From CAVXTT01 sp963764685 (lineage in GTDB: Bacteria; Bacteroidota; Ignavibacteria; Ignavibacteriales; Ignavibacteriaceae): a DNA stretch of 64,000 nt. Where the stretch lies: positions 1 to 64,000 of the forward strand of contig CAVXTT010000008.1 in NCBI GenBank assembly GCA_963764685.1. Direction: 5' to 3'. The notes under the pieces were generated by a model. The model made no database searches and was not told the origin of the DNA. It saw only the letters and a list, made by a program, of their open reading frames with translations. Positions within the stretch are counted from its first letter, which is position 1. Each line of letters begins with the position of its first letter. Shown one piece after another: positions 8,758 through 17,798 of this stretch. Position numbers and translations under genes: made by a program.

Positions 8758-9402
8758 TTAGTTCGAGCTTATCCCTGAGATATCAATTGCGGATATGATA
8801 TCATTATTTTTCTTGAGAACCTGTCTGAGGGTGTAGTTGTATTCGGAAGCGGTTGTTATAACACTTTTGATATGGGGTACGGGCAAATCAGGCTCATCAT
8901 ACTCCTCAATTATCTTTTTTTGGATATATTCAGCTGCCTTGTTCAGGTTGAAAAATTGTGTTTCATCTTCATCCCCGTAATCAGTTTCGTTCCCCTCTTC
9001 ATCTAAATAGAAGCAGTTATGCTCCAAATATTCATCCATAAAAATAATAATAACTCCCACATCCATTTCATCTACAGCATTGGCAAGATGGGGGGGAAGG
9101 TTCATATGAATATATTCCATCTCCTGGGAAAACGGCTCCTCTTCGTTTATTTTATCAGGGACAATAATCGTGTTCCTTGAACACTCCAGCCTGTAATCTT
9201 CCGATTCATAGATAAGGTGATCATCGTCGTTATCGCCTACAGCAGCGGAAAGTACCTCTTGGCAAATGGAAATAACATTCTCTGACACTGATTCCTTCAT
9301 ATCAAGGATCATTTTGCCTACTGCCTGCCGGCAGCTTTCGGCACGGACATAAAACAGAGTAGTTTCTTCGTCCATTTTTAGTGTTATTCGGTATGAAATC
9401 AT
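8758..9402 (-). CDS. Acidic hypothetical protein
   Basis: A 214-residue soluble protein very rich in Asp and Glu, with no signal peptide or membrane segment. It begins with a strand-rich segment, has an acidic middle ('MDEYLEHNCFYLDEEGNE') and a C-terminal helical part. No family is recognised. The start ATG at 9400-9402 lacks a clear SD; an alternative ATG nine codons downstream is possible. The gene stands alone between long repeat-bearing intergenic stretches, so context gives no clue to function. Confidence 0.65.
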   Translation of the reverse strand: MISYRITLKMDEETTLFYVRAESCRQAVGKMILDMKESVSENVISICQEVLSAAVGDNDDDHLIYESEDYRLECSRNTIIVPDKINEEEPFSQEMEYIHMNLPPHLANAVDEMDVGVIIIFMDEYLEHNCFYLDEEGNETDYGDEDETQFFNLNKAAEYIQKKIIEEYDEPDLPVPHIKSVITTASEYNYTLRQVLKKNNDIISAIDISGISSN

Positions 9403-9899
9403 TTGGCAAAGATAAGGACAAAATTATTTACTGCATAGGCACTTTGTTCGTGCGGAAGTTCCGGATGGCCTGCACACCCGCACGAATACTCCCGGGGCTT
9501 CGATACGCCGCAATTAGTGCTTCTACAATATCAGTTTATCTAAGCGGCTACTCAGCCTCCTGGCGCACCTCTTGCGCTAACTTCGCACGCACGCTTGCCC
9601 GTTTACCCGCTTACGTGGCCTCTGGTGTGGACCAAATCTCTTATACTTAGGGCATTGAGTGTTTTCAAGATGTCCCGCTGGGTTATAAATATTTCTTATT
9701 TAGGTTACAGCCAGTTGATTCTATCAATAATTTTGATTATTTCTCGATACAGTTTCTTTCTACTCCGCCGGAGAAAGAGTCTACCGTTCAATTTATTCAT
9801 TCTTTGCTCTGACGAAGAAGAAAAGTCCATTACATTTCTGATCGAATTTCTGTTATAATTTTATTGATAAGAACTTAAAAACTATAGGAAGGGTCTATT
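9403..9899. other. Intergenic region with dispersed-repeat fragments
   Basis: About 500 bases. Frames that stay open here have no SD and no coding character. It holds GTGCGG/CCGCAC words (9450-9484), members of the dispersed family also seen at 8721, 18801, 27475 and 32570. Otherwise nothing recognised. Confidence 0.45.
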
Positions 9900-10571
9900 A
9901 TGTTATCAAAAAAAATGTTTGCAGAATTTATCGGCACCTTCTGGTTAGTACTCGGAGGATGCGGCAGCGCGGTTATTGCAGCTGCATTTCCCGGTGTCGG
10001 TATCGGATTATTAGGTGTTGCGCTTGCTTTTGGATTAACTGTTCTTACAATGGCTTATGCGATAGGGCATATTTCCGGATGCCATCTTAATCCCGCAGTT
10101 ACTGTCGGTTTGTGGGCAGGGGGGAAGTTTAAATCTTCTGAAATCCTGCCATACATAATTGCCCAGTTGCTGGGTGCTGCCGTCGCCGCTGGTATTTTAT
10201 TTTTTATCGCGAGCGGACAGCCAGGTTTCGATGTAAGCAATGGGATGGCATCTAATGGATACGGAGATCACTCTCCCGGGGGATATTCATTGGCTTCAGG
10301 ATTTCTTACCGAAATAGTTATGACATTTATGTTTCTGCTGATTATTCTGGGAAGCCTTGATGAACGTGCACCGAAAGGATTTGCACCAATAGCCATCGGC
10401 TTAGGACTAACCTTAATTCATTTAATCAGTATTCCAGTAACAAATACTTCGGTTAATCCGGCACGAAGTACGGGTCCTGCACTATTCGTAGGCGGATGGG
10501 CACTTTCTCAACTATGGTTGTTTTGGATAGCCCCATTACTTGGTGCTGACGGCGGCTGGTATCGTTTATAA
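9900..10571 (+). CDS. aqpZ: Aquaporin Z-type water channel (C-terminus frameshifted)
   Basis: MIP-family channel for water across the inner membrane. Both NPA boxes are present ('HLNPAVTVG' about residue 63 and 'SVNPARSTG' about 183), with six membrane segments. The annotated frame ends 'LLGADGGWYRL'; one base further the other frame reads 'AAGIVYKLMMGKN' and stops at 10608, matching the expected end of AqpZ. Deleting one G near 10547 restores a protein of about 235 residues. An SD-like AGGAAGGG precedes the ATG. The following small gene is on the same strand 55 bases away. Confidence 0.9.
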   Translation: MLSKKMFAEFIGTFWLVLGGCGSAVIAAAFPGVGIGLLGVALAFGLTVLTMAYAIGHISGCHLNPAVTVGLWAGGKFKSSEILPYIIAQLLGAAVAAGILFFIASGQPGFDVSNGMASNGYGDHSPGGYSLASGFLTEIVMTFMFLLIILGSLDERAPKGFAPIAIGLGLTLIHLISIPVTNTSVNPARSTGPALFVGGWALSQLWLFWIAPLLGADGGWYRL

Positions 10572-10626
10572 ACTAATGATGGGTAAAAATTTAACAGAAA
10601 AGGAGTAGCCGCAAATTGAAAGAATC

Positions 10627-11070
10627 ATGGAAAAGGCTCAGCAAACAATATCTGCAGCAAAGGAAAAACTAACCGATTATAAAGAGTACTTGCTCGATGA
10701 TAATGAAAAGAAAGAAATCATCGAAGAGTTTAAGGACGGCGGTCAGGCGAAAGTTAAAGAAATGCTTACAACCCTGAATGACTTTACAGGTCTTTTCAAA
10801 GACGCCGGGTATGAGATAAAGGGAATAGATGCAAGTATATCTGTTCCACCCGGTATGAGCATAACATTTAAATGTCTTGAGGTAATACCTGTTTCTGAAA
10901 GGGAGCAAATTTATATCAAGGCTGAGAACAACAGGATCGCTTCAATAATTTTAAAAAGCTTATTTAAGGCAAGTGATTTTTCAGACCTGGTAAAAATCGG
11001 TGATTTCAGATTAAGAAGCGTTACCTTAAAACTTGGTGTTATTCCGGCGATAAATATTTCATTTTTATAA
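10627..11070 (+). CDS. Conserved-looking hypothetical protein
   Basis: A 147-residue soluble protein. The first 60 residues are a charged helical segment ('QTISAAKEKLTDYKEYLL'), the rest a beta-rich domain with alternating hydrophobic residues ending 'GVIPAINISFL'. No known domain is recognised. It lies directly after the aquaporin gene. The AAGGAG at about 10600 is 21 bases before the ATG, an unusually long gap, so the start is uncertain. A strong terminator follows at 11095. Confidence 0.65.
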   Translation: MEKAQQTISAAKEKLTDYKEYLLDDNEKKEIIEEFKDGGQAKVKEMLTTLNDFTGLFKDAGYEIKGIDASISVPPGMSITFKCLEVIPVSEREQIYIKAENNRIASIILKSLFKASDFSDLVKIGDFRLRSVTLKLGVIPAINISFL

Positions 11071-11094
11071 AGCCGCACTAACAAAAGAGGAATT

Positions 11095-11128
11095 AAACCC
11101 CGGGAAACTGCATACCCCGGGGTTTTTT
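11095..11128 (+). terminator. Intrinsic terminator after aquaporin/hypothetical pair
   Basis: AAACCCCGG (11095-11103) pairs with CCGGGGTTT (11117-11125), followed by a run of T. Confidence 0.85.
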
Positions 11129-11333
11129 ATTAAAGATGACTGAGTAGCCTCCCAGGAAAGCTGATTTTCAGAAACTACAGATGCGGCGAATCGAAGCCCC
11201 GGGAAGAAGCACCTCTGTATATGAGGGTATAGAGAGATGGTCAGATCATTCAGTGAAACATATCATCTGCCGATATTAAATTATTTGTTATTGTAACGAT
11301 TATAATTAATTCAACAAATATTCAGGTTATATA

Positions 11334-12167
11334 ATGCGCTGGAGAGGCAGAAGAGGAAGTTCAAATGTAGAAGACAGGCGTGGAATATCACCCGGAGGAA
11401 TGGTAGGCGGCGGCATCGGGGTAGTTGTAGTGGCACTCGTCGTTATGCTTTTGGGCGGGGACCCGACTTCCATACTGCAGATGGGGGATGACACAACTAC
11501 ATCAAATTATGTTGAAACTGCTGAGGATAAAGAGCTTGCAGAATTTGTGTCTGTCGTGCTTGCCGAGACAGAAAATACCTGGCATAATATCTTTAAAGAA
11601 AAAAATGCGATCTACCGTGAACCCATATTGGTACTTTTTAACGGGAGAGTTGAGTCGGCTTGCGGGCTGGCAGGTTCAGCCACCGGGCCTTTTTATTGTC
11701 CGGGCGATGAAAAACTTTATATAGATCTAAGTTTTTACAATGAACTGCAGCAGCGCTTCAAAGCTCCCGGCGATTTCGCAATGGCTTATGTAATTGCTCA
11801 CGAGGTCGGCCATCATATACAAAATCTGACGGGAGTAATGGATGAGATGAATGAACTTCGCCAACGTGTAAGCGAGCAGGAGTATAACAAATATTCTGTC
11901 CGGCTGGAACTGCAGGCAGATTTTTATGCAGGGGTATGGGCATATTATACCCGTCAGCAGGATCTGCTGGAAAGCGGGGATATTGAAGAGGCACTAAATG
12001 CCGCAAGTGCTGTCGGTGATGACAGGATACAAAAACAGCAGCAGGGTTATATTGTACCTGAATCATTTACGCATGGAACTGCCGAACAAAGGAAGAGGTG
12101 GTTTCAAAAAGGATTTTCAACGGGGGATATAACACAGGGAGACACATTTTCCGCTGATGTGCTTTAA
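11334..12167 (+). CDS. Neutral zinc metallopeptidase (YpfJ family)
   Basis: The N-terminus is short and basic ('MRWRGRRGSSNVEDRRG'), followed by one membrane segment (about 25-45) and a periplasmic catalytic domain with the zinc motif 'HEVGHH' near residue 158 and a downstream 'ELQADFYAG' supplying the third ligand. These features match the YpfJ / neutral zinc metallopeptidase family (about 280-300 residues), whose substrates are mostly unknown. It appears monocistronic. The family call is secure. Confidence 0.92.
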   Translation: MRWRGRRGSSNVEDRRGISPGGMVGGGIGVVVVALVVMLLGGDPTSILQMGDDTTTSNYVETAEDKELAEFVSVVLAETENTWHNIFKEKNAIYREPILVLFNGRVESACGLAGSATGPFYCPGDEKLYIDLSFYNELQQRFKAPGDFAMAYVIAHEVGHHIQNLTGVMDEMNELRQRVSEQEYNKYSVRLELQADFYAGVWAYYTRQQDLLESGDIEEALNAASAVGDDRIQKQQQGYIVPESFTHGTAEQRKRWFQKGFSTGDITQGDTFSADVL

Positions 12168-12228
12168 GTTATTTCCGAACGGCTGGATAACCCCGGAGGG
12201 AATTATCTCAATGACTCAAATCGAAGTG

Positions 12229-12771
12229 TCACCACCCCATTCTTTTCCGCAACGAAGTAATATGTGCAGTGTGGTGTTTGCTGTGCCAGGCATAAAGGGA
12301 TACAAGATATTCAATATTTAATTGTCCGCTCTCAGGATGCACATATGTCCTGTTGAATTCTTTTTCATCCAGTGAATTCAGCAATATACACCATCTTGTA
12401 TGCAGAGATTCAATCAGGATTAATGAAACTGCAGCCGGGGTAAGTTGAGAATCGGCCAACCATCCCCAGTCTGTCTGATTATAAGGTTTTATTACCGGGT
12501 TGTCTTCCGTGAGGGCAAGTTTTAACCTTATGTAGGCATTAAGGTGGCTGTCAGCTATATGATTGATCACCTGCTTTACTGTCCACCCTTCTTCTCTGTA
12601 TGGTGTATTAAACTGTTCTTCATTAAACCCGGATACGGCTGCTCTTAATTTTTCGGGCAGCGTCTCAAGTTCCCGGATGGATTCTTTTCTCGATTTCACT
12701 GCTGCATCTGCGTTATAACGGAATTTGCCGATAGGGTAACGGAGATTGCTCAGATCATTTTTATCTTGCAT
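12229..12771 (-). CDS. YfiT/BstA-like DinB-superfamily putative metal-dependent hydrolase or thiol transferase
   Basis: A protein of about 180 residues with the four-helix DinB/YfiT fold. The typical motifs are visible: 'EEGWTVKQVINHIADSH' with the first metal-ligand His, and 'YAWHSKHHTAHI' with the other His ligands. In Bacillus, BstA joins bacillithiol to electrophiles; many relatives are named only as putative metal-dependent hydrolases. I start at the ATG at 12769-12771, preceded by AAGG at suitable spacing; a GTG two codons upstream is the alternative. Confidence 0.85.
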   Translation of the reverse strand: MQDKNDLSNLRYPIGKFRYNADAAVKSRKESIRELETLPEKLRAAVSGFNEEQFNTPYREEGWTVKQVINHIADSHLNAYIRLKLALTEDNPVIKPYNQTDWGWLADSQLTPAAVSLILIESLHTRWCILLNSLDEKEFNRTYVHPESGQLNIEYLVSLYAWHSKHHTAHITSLRKRMGW

Positions 12772-13125
12772 AAGCACCTTCAGATTATTTTAGAATGGGT
12801 GAATTTATTCTGCTAATTTAAAAATTTATTCAATGAAAAACTTATCAGATGTAAAGGTGGTATTTATCCGACACTATAGTGGTATAGAGCAGGGTATTCT
12901 ACGAGGCGTGATAACTATGCCCCTTCTAATAAAAGGTCCTTTCAAAATACCGAGCTTTACTTAATCCTATTGAAAATTCTTATTTATCCTGAAAATTAAC
13001 TAAAACAACTTCGTGGCTAAACAAGCTCTCTCTCCGGAAAAAAAGTAATAGGTTATATCACCGGGCCGATTATTATCAAAAAGTGAGTCTCAGGTTAAAC
13101 AGAGACTCACTTAAATTATCTTAAC
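12772..13125. other. Intergenic region
   Basis: About 350 bases. Apart from the terminator at 13076-13112 nothing was recognised. Confidence 0.5.
13076..13112 (-). terminator. Intrinsic terminator of the lipoprotein gene
   Basis: A perfect 11-bp stem, AAGTGAGTCTC (13081-13091) with GAGACTCACTT (13102-13112), is followed on the minus strand by a T-run (13078-13082). Confidence 0.8.
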
Positions 13126-13686
13126 CTACGGGACAAGGGGATTCATCGGGGCAAAAACACCGTCGGGGTTATATTCCCAGATCCAGGCGTGGAGTGTCCA
13201 TAACTCATTATTATATACTCCCCAGGTATCTAAATTTCCGGTAAAACCTTCCGGGGGATTCTGCGAAAGTGCAATCGGAACACCATACTCTACTGCTACC
13301 AGGCGCATTTGACCCGTCACTGGATGCGGTGAATAAACAAGGATCTCTGGTTTGTCAACCTCAAAGGTTGCATTAAGGTAATCCGGCTTGAGGAAGTGAT
13401 GTCCCATATGAGGAACAACAACATTGATATCAACATATCCATCTGCAATTGCATTGTTAAAATTATTATACCTTGCTGTTGCCGCTTTAACCTGCTGAAG
13501 TTCCTCCATTACTTCCAGGGGAACATCGTAGGACTTGGCAAGGAAAGAATTATCAGTACCAGCTGTTAAATATTGGTTATTACCAGCTGTACCTTCAACG
13601 GGAAGATTTTCCTGCTGACTGCACCCTGATAAAATTACGGATGCAAGAAGGGACGCACCAAAGAAAATTACACTCAAAGATTTCAT
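13126..13686 (-). CDS. Predicted lipoprotein of unknown function
   Basis: A 186-residue protein with a lipoprotein signal peptide; the lipobox 'VILSGC' places the acylated Cys at about residue 22. The mature part has the conserved-looking stretches 'VVPHMGHHF' (a His cluster that could bind metal) and 'WTLHAWIWEYNPDGVFAPMN' near the C-terminus. I know similar hypothetical proteins carrying the latter phrase but no function. It is likely attached to the outer or inner membrane. It stands alone, with its own terminator. Confidence 0.8.
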   Translation of the reverse strand: MKSLSVIFFGASLLASVILSGCSQQENLPVEGTAGNNQYLTAGTDNSFLAKSYDVPLEVMEELQQVKAATARYNNFNNAIADGYVDINVVVPHMGHHFLKPDYLNATFEVDKPEILVYSPHPVTGQMRLVAVEYGVPIALSQNPPEGFTGNLDTWGVYNNELWTLHAWIWEYNPDGVFAPMNPLVP

Positions 13687-14203
13687 TAAACCTCCATTTA
13701 TTAGTTATTATTTATTTGTAGAAATAAGATCCAGAACGCTCATATCCGGTATATCACAGTCCCGACAATTCACTATTTAAAATCCCCTGCGCCAACTATA
13801 AATTCATAAAGAGTTTTTTTTACGTTATGATAGATTCCCCGATGCAAGTCTCCATTGTCTGAAGACAACCGCATAGAAAAAGACAAATATTCCCGTTTAG
13901 CAGTAAACCGCCGGAATATCCAGATTATCATTTTTAATTTTTACACGGAGCAGAAAGGCTTGAAAAAAATCTTCAGCTCCAGGAAATGCATCAATACCTT
14001 CATATTTAATTTAATACTTTAGAACATAATTTCAAGAATGTATCTTACCTTACCTTGACGGCTCTCACATTTTTTCTTTCTTTATTTCACCGTGGAAATG
14101 AATCGAAGGTACTTACTATCACTTATCTTTTCATTTATAAATTCTTTGAATAAGTTAAACTTGCACTTTATTTGAATTTTACATTCCTGAAAGGAAAATT
14201 TTG
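13687..14203. other. Intergenic region between divergent genes
   Basis: About 515 AT-rich bases between divergent genes, presumably holding both promoters. Only minor hairpins (for instance around 13860 and 13895) were seen. No gene or repeat was recognised. Confidence 0.5.
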
Positions 14204-16342
14204 ATGAAACACATCTACACTCTTCTACTTTTTTTCTTTTTACTCTTCCCCGGTTTTATAAATGCCCAGGAGGATGTCATTTACCTTCAGTCAGGATCAA
14301 AAATATTAAGCTCACGCCCCGACGTTAATGGAAATATTCTGGCGTTCGATGAAAATAACGGGACAAAGATTGTTCTCTCAGCTAAAACTATATCTGAACA
14401 CCCTTTGAGGATTCCATACATTATCAATAAAAAATCCGGGGCAAGTGGGAAAGGCACGGAATCAATTGCCGATATGATAATGTATCCGGGGTTTCCTGAT
14501 ACAATTCCTAATATTGGATATAACGACGGTATGGAAGGGGTATTATTCTGCAATATGGATGCCGATCCGCAGCAGGAAATTGTTATAAATCTTGGGCAGA
14601 CAACCCAGGCAATAAATATGGATGGCTCAATTGTCCCGGGATGGCCGAAAACAATCAGTCAGGTTCCTTCCGGCGGTCCAGTCTTCGGTGATATTGACGG
14701 CGACGGTGAAGGGGAAATAGTTATCGGAAGTTATACCGGCAGTACTACCGGTTATGTTTATGCATATGAAAAGAACGGAACAGCAGTTACCGGTTTTCCT
14801 GTTAATACAGGATATATCTGGATGAGTCCCACACTTGCTGATCTCAATAACGACGGGGCAATGGAGATAATTGTCGGAAAAAGACAATACCCGACAGGGC
14901 AGGTAATTGTTCTCAAAGGTGACGGCACTGCGCTGACCGGCTGGCCGCAAACAATGGCAGGCGTACCCGGCGCCAGTGCAGCGGTTGGTGATATTACAGG
15001 TGATAATTCTCCCGAAGTAATATTTGAAGCTTTGGATTCTTTATATGCATGGGATGCTTCAGGTAATCTTATAGCAGGTTTCCCATTTACTATACCCGCT
15101 GCTGAAATAACTTCCTATTCATCACCTGTCCTTGCGGATATAAATAATGATGGGATGCGGGAAATAATATTCGGAACTCACGAGGGGAGCGGACTATTAA
15201 GGGGAGTTGTACACATTATTAAAAACAACGGAACAGAATATCCCGGCTGGCCTAAATACACAACATACTGGGTATATGCCCCTCCATCAGTAGGTTATAT
15301 TAATAATGATAACATACTCGATGTCGCTGTCGGCGACCAGGTACTTAGCGGCACTCCTGTAGATCTTCTTTATGCATGGGATATAAATGGCAATCCACTT
15401 ACGGGTTTCCCCATTTCTCCGCTCGATGCAATAAATGCCCAGACACTTATAATTGATATCGACGGTGATAACCTGATGGAGCTTATTTTTGATAATAACT
15501 CTTCGCAGGCGGGACAGGGAAAATACCACGCGTATAATCACGACGGCTCTGTTGTATCAGGATGGCCCTTGCTGACACAGGGGGGTACATTTTTTGTCAC
15601 TCCTGCCATTACCGATATAAATCTTGACAACGTAATGGATATGATCGGTGCGGGTTCTACAGGAACACCGCCGAATGTAACCAGTTATGTTAGTCTGTGG
15701 AATGCGGGGGTGCCTTATTCATCCGCATCTGTTAAACTCCCTATGTACCAGTATAACCAGGCAAGGAACGGTAGTTTTAATAATCCAACCATCGTCCCGG
15801 TTGAAATGGAAAGCTTTACGGCAGCCGCCGGCGGTAGTGATGTTCAACTTGAATGGATCACAGTTACAGAAACAAACAATTCCGGGTTCAGACTTTTCAG
15901 GAACGATGAGCCGATTGCTTTTGTTGCAGGCAAAGGAACCACTACAGAAAAACAGGTCTATACTTTTACCGATAGGGACCTTACCGCCGGGACATATACA
16001 TACAGGTTAACCCAGGTTGATTTTAACGGCACAGTTTCTTCTGCAGGTTCGGTAACTGTTGAGGTTGGTAATTTGCCGGAACAGTTTTCACTCGCACAGA
16101 ATTACCCGAATCCCTTTAACCCTGATACCCGGATAAAATATTCACTGCCGGTATCTTCGCAGGTAATGATTAAAGTGTATGATGTTCTCGGCAATGAAAT
16201 TGAAACACTTGTGAATAAAGAACAGCCGGGGGGCACTTATGAATTTACCTGGAATGCTGCCGGTCTTCCGGGAGGAGTTTACTTCTATAGACTCCAGGCG
16301 GGAAGTTTTTCTGAAACAAAGAAAACAATCCTGATGAAGTGA
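14204..16342 (+). CDS. T9SS-exported FG-GAP/VCBS repeat protein
   Basis: AAGGAAA seven bases upstream supports the ATG at 14204. A signal peptide (about 1-22) is followed by FG-GAP/VCBS-type repeats ('FGDIDGDGEGEIVIGSYTG', 'LADLNNDGAMEIIVG', 'DITGDNSPEVIF') that resemble calcium-binding integrin-like propeller blades (about 90-500). A fibronectin-III-like domain (about 520-620) and a T9SS type A sorting domain ('QNYPNPFNPDTRIKYSLP') complete it. The product is probably a secreted or surface-anchored calcium-binding propeller with an adhesive or binding role. A strong terminator follows. Confidence 0.88.
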   Translation: MKHIYTLLLFFFLLFPGFINAQEDVIYLQSGSKILSSRPDVNGNILAFDENNGTKIVLSAKTISEHPLRIPYIINKKSGASGKGTESIADMIMYPGFPDTIPNIGYNDGMEGVLFCNMDADPQQEIVINLGQTTQAINMDGSIVPGWPKTISQVPSGGPVFGDIDGDGEGEIVIGSYTGSTTGYVYAYEKNGTAVTGFPVNTGYIWMSPTLADLNNDGAMEIIVGKRQYPTGQVIVLKGDGTALTGWPQTMAGVPGASAAVGDITGDNSPEVIFEALDSLYAWDASGNLIAGFPFTIPAAEITSYSSPVLADINNDGMREIIFGTHEGSGLLRGVVHIIKNNGTEYPGWPKYTTYWVYAPPSVGYINNDNILDVAVGDQVLSGTPVDLLYAWDINGNPLTGFPISPLDAINAQTLIIDIDGDNLMELIFDNNSSQAGQGKYHAYNHDGSVVSGWPLLTQGGTFFVTPAITDINLDNVMDMIGAGSTGTPPNVTSYVSLWNAGVPYSSASVKLPMYQYNQARNGSFNNPTIVPVEMESFTAAAGGSDVQLEWITVTETNNSGFRLFRNDEPIAFVAGKGTTTEKQVYTFTDRDLTAGTYTYRLTQVDFNGTVSSAGSVTVEVGNLPEQFSLAQNYPNPFNPDTRIKYSLPVSSQVMIKVYDVLGNEIETLVNKEQPGGTYEFTWNAAGLPGGVYFYRLQAGSFSETKKTILMK

Positions 16343-16361
16343 TATTTTTATAACGAAGTTT

Positions 16362-16396
16362 ACCCCGGCAGCAGTATCCTGCCGGGGTTTTCTTTT
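16362..16396 (+). terminator. Intrinsic terminator of the FG-GAP protein gene
   Basis: A perfect 10-bp stem ACCCCGGCAG (16362-16371) with CTGCCGGGGT (16379-16388), a 7-nt loop, then TTTCTTTT. Confidence 0.9.
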
Positions 16397-16542
16397 GATC
16401 GGATTAAATATCCCTGAATGTTATTTTTCTTTCCTTTGGACTCATATCATAATAGGACTAAATTCTTTGTTATAAATCTCCTAATCAGTATTTTTAATAT
16501 ATTATAAAGCGATATTGATTAATATAAGAAAGGTTATATACA

Positions 16543-16656
16543 ATGGGCGATAAAGGCGGCAAGAAGGATAAGAACAAGGACCAGAAACAAAAACAAACTA
16601 AAGACGCTCAAAAAGCAAAAGAAGCCTTAGATAAGCAGCCGAAGAAAAAGCAATAG
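16543..16656 (+). CDS. Small lysine-rich protein (37 residues)
   Basis: An ATG with AGAAAGG nine bases upstream opens a 37-codon frame with an extreme composition: about a third Lys, many Gln, Asp and Gly, starting 'MGDKGGKKDKNKDQKQKQ' and ending 'KKKQ'. Small basic proteins of this style recur in Bacteroidota and other phyla without a known role. A disordered nucleic-acid-binding role is only a guess. Confidence 0.55.
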   Translation: MGDKGGKKDKNKDQKQKQTKDAQKAKEALDKQPKKKQ

Positions 16657-16886
16657 CGTCAGGAGAGGATCGTTCCGGTGATTGAGGTTTTAATAATCAT
16701 TAGAACCAAAAGTTGATTGTCCGTGAAATCTTTAATGCGCAATCCGGATTCAGCCCAATGAAAAGATTGGCTGCATCTTTTTACTCATCTATGTCTTTCT
16801 ATGTGACCTATGTGAACTATGTGGTTCAATTCCCTTTTTCTACACTAAACCACTAAAACCACCAATCCCCTTAAGTCACTAATCAA

Positions 16887-17798
16887 CTAATAAACTAACT
16901 CCCCCGCCAGCTCTTCCAGGTAAATTCGCTTCGAAAGCTCATAACTCTTCGCCAGGTCTGTAACCCGGTTGAAATAATCAAAAAGCGAGAGCTGATCATT
17001 CAATTCGATTCTATTTTTTCCCAATGCCAGTTGAATTTTATTGATTGCAGGTTCGTTATCAATTGCTTTTTTATTCATTAAACCGGATATCGATCTTTCA
17101 AGCTGTGCTCTTCCGGCTTTCGCAAGTCCAATCTGACCGGTTAAAAATTCAGTCAGATCCCGCCGGGTATGTCTGTAATGTATTTTCCTGTAATCCCCGT
17201 TATTAATTTTTACAACTGCGCCGTTGCTGCATACATACCTCCAGAGAAAATGTGAAACACTCAATGCCCTAAAGCCAGTCTCTGAATTTATTATGCATAA
17301 CCCGATGCCGAAGTCATCCCCCGGCACCGGTTCTACTTTATGCTTTTCCTCTGATGTAACACGCAGCATAAAATCATTCCTGGAAATACTCTGCAGCTTA
17401 ATCCCGGAAAGCTTTTCAATGATTTCAAGATCGGTTATTTCGGTATAATCGGGAGAGGTTATGGTCAGTGCTTCCTCCCCCTCGAACTTCACGGTTAAAT
17501 AATCCCGTTTGATCTGCAGGAAATAATCGTTACAGATCGATGCAGTGCTTTCTGCTGATAACAGACGCAGTTGATGAACAGGGAAGGAATACCACTTAAG
17601 GAGCTTGTGCAAAAAGGATCTCCTTACAGGGTATTCCTTCCCGTTACTGCAGGTGAACTTAAGACTCAGATGCTTCCCGCTGCTCTTCATCATAAGCTCA
17701 CCGGGGGAAACATTGATCTGCCATATATTTCTCCCCTTCAGATATTCAATTACCTGTTCAGGTTTTGCGTTAATGAACTCTATTCCTTCTGTTGTCAA
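16887..17798 (-). CDS. DUF932-like protein
   Basis: A protein of about 300 residues with the phrase 'ALSVSHFLWRYVCSNGAVV' in the middle, which resembles the core of DUF932 phage/plasmid-related proteins, followed by a helical C-terminus. I start at the TTG at 17796-17798 because AAGGAG lies seven bases upstream; a TTG at 17822 would be longer but has no SD. The gene overlaps the upstream ARPP-1-like gene by 29 bases, so the two are translationally coupled and probably act together. Function unknown. Confidence 0.65.
   Translation of the reverse strand: MTTEGIEFINAKPEQVIEYLKGRNIWQINVSPGELMMKSSGKHLSLKFTCSNGKEYPVRRSFLHKLLKWYSFPVHQLRLLSAESTASICNDYFLQIKRDYLTVKFEGEEALTITSPDYTEITDLEIIEKLSGIKLQSISRNDFMLRVTSEEKHKVEPVPGDDFGIGLCIINSETGFRALSVSHFLWRYVCSNGAVVKINNGDYRKIHYRHTRRDLTEFLTGQIGLAKAGRAQLERSISGLMNKKAIDNEPAINKIQLALGKNRIELNDQLSLFDYFNRVTDLAKSYELSKRIYLEELAGELVY

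Noticed and set aside
9381..9858. Two overlapping plus-strand frames upstream of aqpZ
   Set aside because: No SD, and composition dominated by dispersed repeat words. They end before the aquaporin start without operon logic.
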